From: Struthio camelus
Taxonomy: Eukaryota > Chordata > Aves > Struthioniformes > Struthionidae
Assembly: GCF_040807025.1 (NCBI RefSeq)
Contig: NC_090953.1
Span: forward strand, 25,962,997-26,026,996
Direction: 5' to 3'
DNA: 64,000 nucleotides
Shown here in pieces: positions 39,681 to 52,800 of the stretch (positions are counted from its first letter, which is position 1; each line of letters starts with the position of its first letter). The notes beneath the pieces are model-generated. The model worked only from the letters and a program-made list of their open reading frames with translations, was not told where the DNA came from and did not search any database. Both the position numbers and the translations under genes were made by a program.

Positions 39681-42600
39681 CTGATGGATGAGTGAGCGCC
39701 TAGCACAAGAAAGGCTCAAATATTGGCTACTTTGTCAAGTGAAAAGGGAATAACATTGCTGAGCATGTTAAGTGAATTCTGGCTGTCTTTATAAAAGACA
39801 GGAACATGTTGGGTCAGGCCACAGTCAGGTGATTGGATAAATCCAGATTTAGTTTGCTTAAGACCAGATCAAAACTGCTGCAATCACAAAAAAACAAATG
39901 GTTAACCTAGTATAAACTGACTCTGACAGGTCAATAGGATCCAAGAAACTTTACCTGAGAGTAAAATTCACTTGGAGGGCTTGGCAATGGATCCGATGCT
40001 GTCTGCACGTTCTGCTCTACTAGGTTGCATTGCTGAATCCCCCATAGCCAGTTCACAATCTCTCTCCACTCCTTTCTCTCCAAACCCCTGGTCCAAAGAT
40101 GTCACTGCCCTCCTATATGCATAGGTTTGGGCATCTGCTAGACTTGGCAGTTCCCTTCGTGGGCATGAGCTCCACGCTCAGACCAGGCTTGAATTGTAAT
40201 CTTCCTCTCCACTTGGACCATATATCTGATATATCTGTGACAAAGGTAGCTTAGGTTCCGGCTGAGTTATCTCAAACTGCTGTTGCTCCACATCTCTGTT
40301 GTGGCCTGGTGTCACAGCACGTGCCCATCCTTTGCTCTTTTCTATGCTCTTTTCCAGGGTTTCATGGCTGGTCTCAGCCTGTTGTCTTCTCACTTTCACA
40401 CTCCATGCACATCAGTGTTGTGTTTCCATCACAAGCCTCCACAGCAATAAGCTGTCCATGGTAATTGTGGCATGGGACAACAGAAGAGTACTTTTTTCTG
40501 TTGCTGCAGAACCTAGGGGAGACAGGGAGATGAGGCAGGAATGGGGACATCTCAGTGAAACAAAGCAACTCGTCTGAGTGGCAGTTGTTATTAAATGCCA
40601 TACCTCCACTAGCACCTGGAAATACAGCCTGAGTACCTCCAAAAGGGCAGTTGTTAGGTTATGTGATAAAAGGCTCATCTCCACACACATAAAGGAGCCC
40701 AGAGGCAAAACGGCAGGTGGGAGAACCCCAAAACCCAGGCAGAGAAATGGAGACCCTGCCCTGGCCCCCCAGAGCTGACCGAGGAGAGCCACTGGCCCCA
40801 TGGGCCGAGGGGACACCCGTTGCAGCGAGTCACAGGAGCCCCTCTCCGGAGCACCTCGCAGATCAAGGGGGGTTACTGCCTAGGCATATGGGACACATTA
40901 GGGGATGCAGGGAGGGGCATTTTAGGATTGTACAAATCTTACTGTGGGATGTATGGGCAGCGTGTGTGCTGCATGTGTGTCCACGCATGTCCGTGTCCCA
41001 GCCATGTGTCCATGCATGCACACACTGTCCATCTATGAGTGCCCCTATGGGCACAGCGCTCTGCCCTCTGCTGCGGGACCCAGAAACTGCAGCAGCCACC
41101 CCTGCTGCCAGGGCCAGGCCAGAACAGGCGCTTCCTGGGCCCTCGAGTCCACTGACGTCCCTCGCAGAGGTACTGGTGGAACATGACAAGTGGCCTCTGG
41201 GTCCTAGAACTCTAGCAGAGGTCACCTTCCAAATCACAGTGTTTGCTGGGGACAACAGGAATGAGGGATGTCCCACTTCCGCATGACCGGCATGACCATC
41301 TTCCCCCCTATCGCTTGCTGTTTCATGTGTTTGTGTGTCTTACCAAGTGAGTCATAAGTTCAAAACAGGTTGTTTTCTCATTGTGGAGTCCTCTCTCTAC
41401 CATGATATTTTCACATTTACAGCAACATTTGTTGCTACCACTCTTATGTTCTTCCTACTCAAGGGTATACCAAATAGGAGCTGGCAGTTCTTTAGCCTCA
41501 ACTCTGAGCTTCTTTAGTACCAGGAAAGCTCTAGGAATATGGTCAGCTCTGTAGTACCTGTCACATGCACCCACTCTTCCTTAGAATATGTAGAAAGGAA
41601 ATGGTACTCCTGGGGCAAATGAAATTTGCATTAATTTCTGTTGCCAGCTTCTGCTGGAAAACTCTTAGCAAGCTGCCTGAATGTCGTAGCACAACGTGTA
41701 CTGCAAAGGGCCTTGTAGAAGCAGAGGGGGAAGTAGCGTGATGCTCTGGTGGTGGTAAGGTGCAAAGGAGACAGGGAGCTTTCTATCTCCTAAGCTGAGG
41801 CTGATGTCGGGAACATGAGCTCTCTTCCCTAAGCAAGGCAGCCACAAGCACCCTACACTTCAGTGGAGCTGGTGCCCCACGATGCTATAGGAGAGGGAAA
41901 ATGTACTGGCACAGGACACCCATTACACCAGAGAGCATAAATACCACATCACTCTGATTAGTTCAACAGAAACATTCAGCTGGGCAGTCATGGCAGACGA
42001 CTGACCTGGACCAGACTTGCACTATCAGTCACTGCTGTGATGGAGACATCTGGTTTTAACACTTATGTGCCTTTGGCATACAATACAACAACTTGACAAG
42101 CAAGATGAAAGTGGAGCAAAAGCAACTTCAATTCTGTTACGGATTGTGTTTTCATTTGGTATTAAATCAGTCTCAGGAATCTTCTGTGACATGTAGCCAC
42201 CTTTTACAGCCCTCTTTTGTGCTGTCCTCTTCAGGGAGATAGAAAAAATATCGGCACAGAACTTCTCATTGGGTGCCCAGGAGAAAAAAGCAGGCAGACA
42301 AGACATAAAATGTTCCTGAGACTACCAAGAGGACGTGACTACAATGATTATGTTGGATAATACTGCCTGTGAAGGCAGAAATATTGCACCGTCAACATAA
42401 TGGGGAATTTTATAACCGATCCCAAGACATCTTTGAGGTACCAGAACCCCAAAGCTGACCAATGTGTATGTCGGGGGAGATAACGGTGAGAAGCCACTCT
42501 GAATGCCAAATTATATGGTCTCTCCCTGCAAAATGCACTTGAGCTGGAAAAGATGAATTTGAAATGATTCATGGACAGTGGCTATTTTTATGAGATAAAA

Positions 42601-42919
42601 TTAAAAAAAATACTGCAAATGTCAAAAAGGCTGTGATCTGCAGAAAAGCTAGAGGAAATCCAGGCCTTAAACAGTAAAATAGGATTTAAATTAAGAGACG
42701 TCCTTAGGAAGGAGGAAGAAACTCAACTCCAAAGAGCAAGGGAAGAAATAGCAGTTATCGTGGCCTGGATATATGCTTGATAAAGTCTTGGGAGACATGG
42801 AGGAGAGACACAGAAGGGTCCAGCACAAGGACTAGAGCTTCAGACACCCCTTGTTCTGTTGAACTCCTGTTCAGCTGGTTGGCTCAGTCCTTTGGGAGAA
42901 ACTGTCTCCGTGCTGCGAG

Positions 42920-43400
42920 CCATGCAAAGGAGGTGAGGTGTGTGGTGCCGTGGCCCATGTTGCCACTCCAAACTGTGGCCCTTTGTCTCGGATAGGCCCC
43001 ATCCATGCTGTGAGCTGTGTGAGGGAGGTGTGTGGTGCCCTGGCCTCCCCTAGGAGAGCCCTGTGGGTGCCATGAACTGTGCGAGGGGGAGTGCGGTGCC
43101 ATGGCCTTCCTCTAGGAGAGCCCTGTGGGTGCCATGAACTGTGTGAGGGAGGCGTGTGGCACCATGGCCTTCCTCTAGGAGAGCCCTGTGGGTGCCATGA
43201 ACTGTGTGAGGGAGGCGTGTGGCACCATGGCCTTCCTCTAGGAGAGCCCTGTGGGTGCCATGAACTGTGCGAGGGGGAGTGCGGTGCCATGGCCTTCATC
43301 TAGGGGAGCCCTGTGGGTGCCATGAACTGTGCGAGGGGGGCGTGTGGTGCCGTAGCTGACGGCGCCACTCTGGCCCCCGGCATCCACCTAGGAGAGGCCC
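42920..43400 (+). repeat. Minisatellite, 62-63 bp unit, about 5-6 copies
   Basis: TAGGAGAGCC-type landmarks occur at 43051, 43113, 43176, 43239 and 43301, giving periods of 62, 63, 63 and 62. A last degenerate copy lies at 43389 and a decayed first one near 42990. Each unit contains CCCTGTGGGTGCCATGAACT. The array ends where the ALPK3 CpG island begins. Periodic 21-residue ORFs on both strands are by-products of the 63-bp period. Confidence 0.95.
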
Positions 43401-43560
43401 TCCGGGTGCCGCCAGCCGCGGTGCCAGGGTGCACGGCGCCGCGGGAAGCGCCCGCGGGAGCGCGGGGCCCCTCCGGCCGCAGGGGCCGGGGGGGCCGGGG
43501 CCAGCGCGTCACGGCCCCCGCCCCGCGGCCGCCGAGTGACAGCGGCATGTGCGGCGCGGC

Positions 43561-43567
43561 TATAAAT
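43561..43567 (+). promoter_or_regulatory. ALPK3: TATA box of ALPK3
   Basis: TATAAAT stands alone in a G/C-rich context 76 bp before the ATG. This would place transcription start near 43590 and give a 5' UTR of about 45-50 nt. A TATA box fits a tissue-restricted muscle gene. Confidence 0.6.
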
Positions 43568-43636
43568 GCCGGGCAGTGATTGACAGGCCGGCGGCGGCGG
43601 CGGCGGCAGCGGGGCAGAGGCAGCCCGGCCGCGGCC

Positions 43637-43800
43637 ATGGGCTCGCTGCGCCGGGCCCTCGGCCAGTCCTACGCGGGCAACGGGCCGCTCTCGCCGGGCC
43701 GCCCGGGCAGCGTCGAGGACGCCGAGGAGGCCGAGAGCGCGGCCTGGGCCTCGCGGCCCGACCGGCGCAGCTACCTGCTCAGCATCCGGCCCGAGAACAG
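43637..43800 (+). CDS. ALPK3: ALPK3 coding exon 1 (residues 1-54)
   Basis: The ATG is in a good Kozak context (GCGGCCATGGGC), about 76 bp after a TATA box. The product starts MGSLRRALGQSY, has an acidic stretch EDAEEAE, and ends RSYLLSIRPEN. The donor is GAGAACAG|GTGAGG, phase 2. The Gly/Ser/Arg-rich start differs from human, as expected of this poorly conserved N-terminus. The upstream in-frame ATG at 43580 lacks a strong context and lies in the 5' UTR. Confidence 0.9.
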
Positions 43801-46800
43801 GTGAGGGCGGCCGCGGGGGCCCTGCCGGGGGGCGGGCGGCGGCAGCCCCGCTCCGGCCCGGCTGACAGGAGGGGCCGGCTGTGCCGCGCCTGGGCCTTGA
43901 AGCGCCTGAAGTGGGAGCCGGGCCGCCGCTCTGCCGCGGTCCGGTCCGCGCCGTCCGGGCTCCGGGGGCTCGCAGGCCGATCCCCGCAGCCTGACGGCAC
44001 TCGCCGGCTCGTCTCTGCCTGTGCGGCCGAAGGCTCTGGAGGGCTCCCCTCTCGCCCCGCAAAAGACACAACACCTCCCATTGCTCGCAGGGAGAAATAA
44101 CTCCCTCACCTCCCCGGCGTTCAGTCTTGGGAGCTGTTAGTCTCGAGTCACAAGACTACAGCTAGAGAGCTGGGAGAGCGTGGGGGGTGGCTGGGGGGTA
44201 GCGGAGGCGGCGGAGCGTGGGTCGAGGCTGCTGCGCTGGTGCCCGCGTTGGTATTTGCTTGCTTCGGGCTGTGGGAAGGAGTTACTGACTGAGAACAAAA
44301 TCTCATAGGAAGGGAGAGAGCCCAAACGCCTTGAATAGTTAAAAAAGAAAGACATAAGGGATAGGAAATAAAGTCGAGCTGTTCTAAAATGATTTAAAGG
44401 TGAAATGGAAGAGCTGCTACCAAAGCTTTGAAATCTGAAGGCATGTTCATACTGCAGTGGGAAAACATTGGCTATGTTTTTTGATTGTACTGTGGGAGGA
44501 GAGCAAGCTGGTGTGATCAGTGATTTCTTTTCTTTCTTTCTTTTTTTTTTTTTTGTTTTCCAAACTGTGAGGCAATACTGCAGTTTAAAACAAACTGATA
44601 CAGTGATTGAACTTGAAATTGTATCACAATCCAGGCCTCTTTTCTTTCTGAAGGCAAATCGTCCCAGCGCATAGGACTAGAAATGACGTGTCTGCAATCC
44701 ACTGGAGACTCTTTCCAAGATTAAAAAAGCAGAAGTGGGGGGGTATACTGATGTTATGCGCTTGGTTTTCACAAACAATTTAGTGCTTGTTTGTTGTAGC
44801 CTGGAAGAGGGGGACTAGCTTGTCGCTTCCAAGAAAGGGGATGTATTTTTGTTTTTGTTGCTGGGGCAGAGATTGTCACTGTTGTGCATCTTTCTATAAC
44901 AGGGCAGGTATGTAAAGTTGACTATCTTGCTGTAAAACCCTGATGGACACTAGCTTCTGTGTCTCTTCTCACTTTGGTATACTCAAGTTAAACTTGCGTA
45001 TGGGGCACTGTGCTAACTTTCCTGGCTTCATTGTAGTGAAGCTGCTTGTGTGTTATCTACACCAGCCTCTAAGCAAGAGGCCTGGTGTGTGTGTGCCTTA
45101 TCTTATTGCCAGAAAGGTATTTCTACAATGTAGATATGGACTAAGTAGTGATGAGAACTACATTCCTGGGTTAGAAATGGCCTTAGGCAGAAGGTCTATG
45201 GTAGGAATAAGGCTCTTCTCTCATGGGAGAAGGTGTGACAAATAGGTTGACAACTTAGGCTGAGGTTACCACATAGAAAGAAACATGCCAGTGAAGACAA
45301 AGGCACTGCTAATTGATTAGTCACCCAAAATAAAGCCTACAAACTACTTAGAATTCGCTATTCCTCAACTTAAATGCTCTTAAAATGAGTGTGCCTTTTC
45401 CTTAATGAAATTTTATGGGTGACTGGTTTCTAGCATGTCAAGGCTTTATGCCTCAAAGAGTCTGAGATATGTGAAAACAAATAAGTAGGGAACCCCCCCC
45501 CCACCAAAAAGTGCTGACTGAAGTCAGATGTTCAAGCTGTGGTGATGCCAAAGTTAAGTTGCTTAATTCAGAGCCTTTGTGCTTGTATCCTATTGTGCAA
45601 TCTAGTTACATACAATGGCATCTTCTGCACCAGCTAATACTCATATTGTATCCACAACCAGTCTGTGACCTCAGACTATACTTAATGCCAAAAGGAAATC
45701 TGTAATTGAGCACAATACCTTCCTTCTACAGATCAAAAAGTCCTTAAGTAAGCTGTTAAGCTGTTGAGGCCTTTTGGTTGCTTCAAGCTTGTCTTCCCCA
45801 CCTCCCCTCCCACCCTGAGTAGGTTTGCCTTGCAGATTTAATCAGTTTATTCATAAAGGAGGGTTCATCGCTCTTTCAGGTACCATTTCCAGTGCTCCAA
45901 ACTGGAAAATTTCCAATCCTGGAAACTTTGTTCATGGCCCCTGAGGAAAACGCCGAGCAGTGTGGAGCTCACATGCAGTGAGAGGAAAACGCCGAGCAGT
46001 GTGGAGCTCACATGCAGTGAGTCTGACCTGTTCCAGATGTGTTGACTCTGCAGCTCAAGTGCAATAAATCCAGTCTGGGTCTGCAAGACTCTGGGTCCTG
46101 AATATCTTGAATTTGTCGTGCTAGTACTGTATGGTGGGTACACACCTATTTCCAAGTATGGGAGCCTTATGCTTTTGAAGACAAAGTAAAGGTGTGTTGC
46201 CAGGTGTATTGCCATGTTTAATTCGCGGTGGATTCGTTTTCCACAAGTTTGGCCAATCCCTTTTTCAACTTGTTTATGTACTTGGTCATCAAAGTCTATG
46301 GCAAAGCAATTTCATTTTGCCTGATAACGTCAGTGGCTGGCCCTTTCTGTTGTAAGAAGCAGTGAACGGCATTCTCTAAATAGCAAAACTGATGTTTTTC
46401 CTCTATTCATAACATAGCTTCCGGTTTCCCTGACAAAAAAGGTAGGAGTAATATAGAAAGGTCTTATTTCCTGCATGGCCCTGGGTGTATCTACAAGTGC
46501 TGAAGACTTGAGCCAGAAACTCACAGAAATTGCAGAGCCGCAGAAACTCACAGTAAACTATTGTTGTCAGTGATGCAGGGTAAGGGATCGAATGAAATGG
46601 GGCTTTTATATAATTAAATAATGCATCCTAACAACGCTGAAAAGCAAATGAGTGGAATTGTGTAGCAAGACTTTGAGAAAGCATTTGAGTTTAATGAAAT
46701 GCAGAAACATCTGGAGAGCTTCCCTGGGAGCATTTGAAAAGCAAGATGAGTGAAATACAGATAGCATTCAGCAGTTTTCTTTAATGCAGAATGTATTTGG

Positions 46801-49800
46801 ATTTGGCGGGTTTGAAGCTAATGGAAGCGGAATACACAAAAGTGCAGATGCAGAATTGAAATTGGAGGCTGCTGCAGTGGTTAGAAAGCAAAATAGATAT
46901 TCTGATCTGAAGAAAGTGTTTTTCAGGCTTCTCTATTGCTGTCATATATATTTATAGAGTATGTTTAACTGAAGTCTTTATATCTACTCTCTTCACTCTG
47001 TCTCAGAACAAAGCACTAGAAAGTGAGTAGTGACATGGCAGAGGTGCTTAAAGGCATGGAAATGCCTTTGTGAGTAGAAACTGAGATTAGAGATCCTTAT
47101 TTCTGAGGAGCCTCATGGGAAAGTTTCGTCTATACAGTTGCATTAATGAACTGTGTAGAAAGAGTAGCCTGGATGGTCTTACTCTGCTTAATTCTGTAGG
47201 AAGAAAAGGGTATTGTGTAAATTGAAAGGATACTAACTTGAAAACCAGTGCATGCTTTTGTTCTGGTTAACTTGTGGAAATTGGCCATGGTACGGTGGAG
47301 ACCAAAAGATTCCCTCTTACATAGGCTATTCAGAGGTTTACTTTTTGGGCCCTTGGGAGCGACTCTTTAAGAAGAACCTTTGCCTTGAAACAGATAGTTC
47401 AATGACAGTAAATTCCTGGCTTTCTTCTGTCTTCTAATGTACCTCATAATGGACAATGTGAGTGGTAGGTACTGGACTTGGTGACTTGCTCTCTGCCATG
47501 GCAGTTGGCAGTTGTTTTGTTTTTGCTTTTTTTTTAATTCTTCTGTCTCAAAGCACTCGGCTATAGTTACTTCAATGTGAGAGCAAAAGCTGCCAGTCCT
47601 GTTCAGAGTCAGTGTTAGCTGCGTTTGCGGCCCACAATTTCAAGATCTCTTTTGGTATCCTTTGCGGCCCACAATTTCAAGATATCTCTTTTGGTATCCT
47701 TTCTGTAAGAACTGAGTTGAGAGAGCATCTAGTTCAGAGACGCAATTTTATGTAGACTTGTGACAGAAGCTTCATCTGAGTCCTAGGCAAATTGTTGTTG
47801 GTATGAAACAATTTGCACTTCTCATCTAATGCAGATGTCTGCCCTGAGGTCTTGTTAAACCGTTGCCTCCCTGCTTGAATATCATTCTACTGTCGTAGCT
47901 TCATCTATGAGGATATTTATAGGGTATAGTGACATTCTTGGACAACTGTCTTCACTTGTGGTGGCAGTTCAGCCCAGGAGAGTGCCTTGCAGTGTGTGTG
48001 TATGTGTGTTTTTTTTTTTCTCCCTAAGTTTCTGACTAGGAACCATTCCTAATCTTGTATCTCTTGTATTGCTCCTAATATCAAATGAAGGTGAAAGATC
48101 TGTTGTTATAATCAAGTGAGCTGAAAACACAAGAGTGCTTAGTTCCTGAAAAGCACTCTTAGCTTCTCATTCAGGGGAGTTCCCTCTTTGGCAGTTTGAG
48201 ATCTGTAACTTCATATGGGACCTTGCTTTTGGCAATAAGAGGTATACGTCTCTGATAAGAAAGCAACTGAGGCATCTGAGGGAATTCAGCATTTCTGTCT
48301 TGTCTAACTGAAGTGTCTCAAACCCTGAAAGAAGGGAGGCATGCCTGGTACTCACTCAAATGACAGAAGTAAAGGTATTAACGGGTCAGTCTCTAGTCTG
48401 TAGGCTCTCTAGGGTAGAGCTGTCTTTTTGCTATTGGTATAGCTACCTGCAGAGTGGTGTCCTGTTTGAATGGGACTCCTTGGCAGTTTTATGTCGTGCA
48501 TAACAATCCCGAGCTGCATTATCAGCTCCCTTTCTGAAGCATCCTGACTGTATCTGCTAGAAGAAGTCAAACCGATCTGAGTTAGACTGGTAGATCAAGG
48601 TGTGGAATTGGATGAACAGTGCCCTTTGTGAGCACTTTTAAAATGTAAAAATATACTGCAGGTGTGAATTTTGTTCTTCTCTGGAAGCATTATAAATAGA
48701 GATGTTTTCCAGAGCCTGAGATCTCATCGTATTGCTTGGAAGGGAGTGGCATGGTCTCATGTGCAATAGGCATCTCTTGTGCCACAGCAGTGGCGATTTC
48801 CAGGAGACAGGATTCAAATCTGTTCTTATCCTCGCTCTATCTCAGCTAGAGAAGGGAGGTCTTAGATGAATGAGGGTGCTGTTCCCTCTCACTGACTATC
48901 TTACGTTTTATAGGCCAATCCAAGAAGTGCAAAGCAGAAGAGCTGTTACAGGGACAACTAGATTTTTCACCTTGCTTATTTTCCAACCCACACCCACTAA
49001 GCACAATGAGTTCAGTGAGATACTGGAAAGATGTCAGTTCATTTGAGCAGCTCATTGAACAACGTTTCCTTTGCTTCCTTTTATACTTTCTAATTCCTTG
49101 ATTTCTTTCAGCTAGCTACCAGGCAAATTTGGACCACAGAACCAGTAATACCTTAGAGTTCAGGTGCACAGATCTGCATCATCTTCAGAGTGCTGGAGGT
49201 TGATACAGGAACATATAATCTAATCTATTTATTGTCTTCTGTCCTCTCTGTTAATGAAATCTAGCTCTAAATTGTTTATATGCAAGTCAATGTTCATCTT
49301 GGCTCTAAGTGAATTACCTGCAGAAAAATGCCGTATTTCTCCAGCTGTAACATCAATTCATTCTGTGACCTTGACAAGTAAAGACTCAATACATCCCTTT
49401 TCCACTCTGTAGAATACCAATGTGTCTTGTACAACTCCATAGCACTCATAGCTACTGTCACAAGATTGCTGATAATTATTGCCACAGTATATGAAATACA
49501 AACACACTTGCTCTGTGTGTGCATGAAGTGCTTGATAAGAAGCGGGACACATGGCAGTAAAGAAGCCTAAGGCATAACCACACGTACCTGAAAGCTTCAT
49601 TGTTGGCTTTTAAATTCGAAAATGGTTAGCTACTGACAGCTGAGAAAACATTCGGAGTGGCTTGTGTTTGTCTCAAGCAGTGTTAACCTTGGAGGCAGAG
49701 AAGTTCATGTGAAATCTTATCCCTAGAAGTCTGCATGTGTAAAGCATGCCCAATAATATCATGGGTCAGAATGCCAGTAACAGGGAGAGTCTGCAAAGGG

Positions 49801-52800
49801 TTGTCCGGGTGAGCCCTCTGTCCCGCTCTTCAGATGGAAGTGCTGCTCTGTTCTCGGTGGGTTCTTCATCTAAGGAGCTTTTGGCCAACAATGCTTCCAT
49901 AAAAACATAATTTGAGGTTCTCAGTCTTGCCATCATTGACACATTTCCCTGATTTACTTGCTGCACTTGGCAGTTAGTGTGACTCAGTCAAATTTGTATG
50001 CCGTTAAGAGCTCTGAAATGTATTAATGTCTCTGCAGCTCAAGCGGGTCAAGCGCATGTACTTGCACATGTGAGTAGGGAGCCGTCATGAAATGTGTTTT
50101 AATGTCTTCTAAGCTCCTATTGACTTCCATGTGAGGACATGAACTGCAAGGAGAATGATTTACTTATCTGAAGGGGAAAAGAAACAAGGACATAGAATTT
50201 CGTGCAGTGACTGCATGAGAGGGCTTAGAAAAGCTACAGGATTTAAAATTATACTTTTTAAAGCAATTAACTCTTCAGCATAAGTGAGGTGATGTACCAG
50301 TGCAGGCCATCAACTTGAGCAATATTTTTAGTGATTAAAAAGTGAGTGTGCATGACAGTTCTGCCTCCTACCCTTGCAGCAAGACTGAAATTTGGCAGTT
50401 GCATGGAAAAATAGGGGAAAGATTGTCCTCATTTCCAAAGAAAATTATGAAGATTTGAAGTGATAAAAGCTGTAAGAGGATGGTGAATGTCTGAAGAAGT
50501 TTGAAAGCGTCTGATGAAACAGAATTTAAAGAAGAATTAGGGGAGGTAGGAACTATCCAGAAAAATAGTAAAGGGGTATAATTCTTGTGGTCCAGTGAAA
50601 CGGCAGTTAATAACCAGATCAGTATTTTTATGGCTAGCTCTTAACAAGCTATGCTTTGCTTCCTAGATGCCTAGCTAGCCAAGGTGGGTTTCCTACTGCT
50701 GATTTTAGACATGCTCAGAGCAGACCTCTCTGAGCTAACCAGCCAGAGCTCCCTTTCTCCAGTGGAAAGAAACTAGCACCTTCAGACCTTGATTTACCTA
50801 CTTTAGTTGTAACCCTGAGAATGAGATGAGTTGCTACCTTGATCCTTTTATTATAACAGGCCCCAAGCTTGCTCAGAGGAGACAAATCCTCTGCAGATGC
50901 TGCACTTAATTAGCTGAATCCTGCACTCTGTACAGTATTAAATCTCTGTGGAGAACTTTGGGCTTAGACTGTCAGTATCCCAAACTGTCCCATTGCTGGG
51001 GCATCTGGCATGCCTTGCTTGGAAGTCCCAGGTATCCAAGTTAATATATTGGTTCAGAGCACAATGTGGATATGTCGGTGCAGCCCTACATGGGGATACT
51101 GTAAACGTAATTAAAACAAGGTGAAACGCCAGCTGCTTGCAGGCAGGCCTGTTTTATTTGAAGCTTTTAGAATTTGATCTTCCTCTCTTTGGGTGTAAAT
51201 CTGTAATCCGTAAAAATTCTGCTTGTTTCCTTAGAATATTGAGGTTAAATTTGAGTTAGTACTTGGGCTCTTTGTTTCTGTTTTTGTGTGCGTGATAATA
51301 TCAAGGCCCCTCAAGAGACGATCAGTCCAATATTCAGCATTGTGTTTCAGGATGTGCAGTGAATAAAGCCTGGGTTGTCTGCTCAGCACTGAGAATTGAA
51401 AAAGTACTGAACAGTGTTTAATTACATGATCACTGAACAGTGTTTAATTACATGATCACATACACAGGCACAAGGGAGTTGTGATACAGGCACCCTTTAT
51501 TCTGGCTCTTGTCTTTTGAGCAATTTACTTTACTACCAAGAAAAGACTCCTTCCCATTTATCTTATGCAAGTAAGCATCATATGTGTGGGGGGGGGGGGG
51601 GGAGAAAAAAAAAGTCTGCCTACTTTAGCATTCTCCAGCAAGCATTTTAGGATCTTCCTTCTTAGCTCCTCGAGTGATGTCCATGTCCTTAGTACTCCTG
51701 AAGGTCAAAAGCACGCTGTTTCCCTTGCCGTGGCACACAAAATGTTTGAGTCCTTTTCTTGTTGGAAAAACTGGGAGATGTGACTCACCGCATCTCTGCA
51801 TGGTTCGCAGCCAGCTAGAGCTGCCCTGGGGCAGTCCGGAATGCAGGGGCACTTCAGAAGGACGAGGTGCAGCAGTGCTACCATCTCCTAGGGCTACCTG
51901 GGAAGGCTGTACTTGGGAGAATTATGGGGAATGGGAAGCTCAGATCCCTTGGAAAGAGGTCACAGCAGGGAGAAGAGCAGCTGAAAGTGCAATTTGAGCT
52001 CTCCTAAGCTGTTAGGGTGGCTGGGAGCAACGAGGACAAGGTGGCGTACTGATCAGTAAGGCAGGTACTGCAAGGAAAGCCTTGTAATGCTGGAGGGGGC
52101 TTGGTGCTCAAAGGCATGCCCCATTTATTGGTGCTCAAAGGCATGCCCCATTTATTGGGGCTCAACTCAAAAGTTGAAGGCTGCAGGTCCTCTGTCATGT
52201 TAATCTGACTTCTGCTGTGGGCCAGTACATTGCATGCTGAGTCGGATCAGGGAGCTGATTGTCAGTCTGTTAAGGTTAGTGTTTTATTTTCCAGCCAGAT
52301 AGCTCCTGATCTGCTCATCCTCTGTCTGTGTGAACACCAGTGTTGGCACTGGGGAGTGATCAAGAATGTGCACCTGGGGGTGGAGAGGGAGAAGCTGCTG
52401 CCAAAAGGGCAAGTGCCACTCGTATTTGTTGGATTAAAGCAACTTCTGAGCAGCTAAGCCTTCTGTATTCCTCTCTCTAAACTGTCTTCCATCCCCTGAT
52501 CTGAAGGAGAGGAGTTAGAGCTCTTCAGAGGTTTTGGGGTTTTTTTTTGGTAAAAGTCTCTGTGTATGTTATTATTATTTTTTAAATCAGCTTAAAGGCC
52601 TGGTACTTTTTTCTAATCTTTTTTAGTTCTTATGGTCACATGGAGACTGCCTCCACAAGTGGAAGTGTTGCATATTTGGCAGGATCAGTTTTCAGAAACT
52701 GACTGTGGTCATTTTTAGGACAAGACTTTGAGTCCTGCTGACTTCTGGGCTCTATGCAAGTCCCAGTCACACAGTTCTGGTCTTTTGGATGGAAGACCTG

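Larger units (their letters stand above)
37931..42900. other. Inter-promoter region between the two divergent genes
   Basis: It contains the 22-bp duplication at 38257 and the CR1 copy at 39179-39680. Short minus-strand ORFs at 40178-40399 and 40374-40601 have no recognisable family. No conserved gene was seen. Confidence 0.6.
43400..44020 (+). promoter_or_regulatory. ALPK3: CpG-island promoter of ALPK3
   Basis: This is a dense CpG block from the end of the upstream minisatellite through exon 1 into intron 1. The boundaries are approximate. It is one of only two such islands in the window, and each marks a divergent gene start. Confidence 0.75.

Noticed and set aside
40178..40601. Two adjoining minus-strand ORFs with Cys/His residues between the promoters
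   Set aside because: The Cys/His spacing fits no known zinc-binding motif and the frames overlap without a splice pair.
43079..43303. ORFs with a 21-residue repeat on both strands
   Set aside because: They are a by-product of the 62-63 bp minisatellite and frames differ where the unit is 62 bp.
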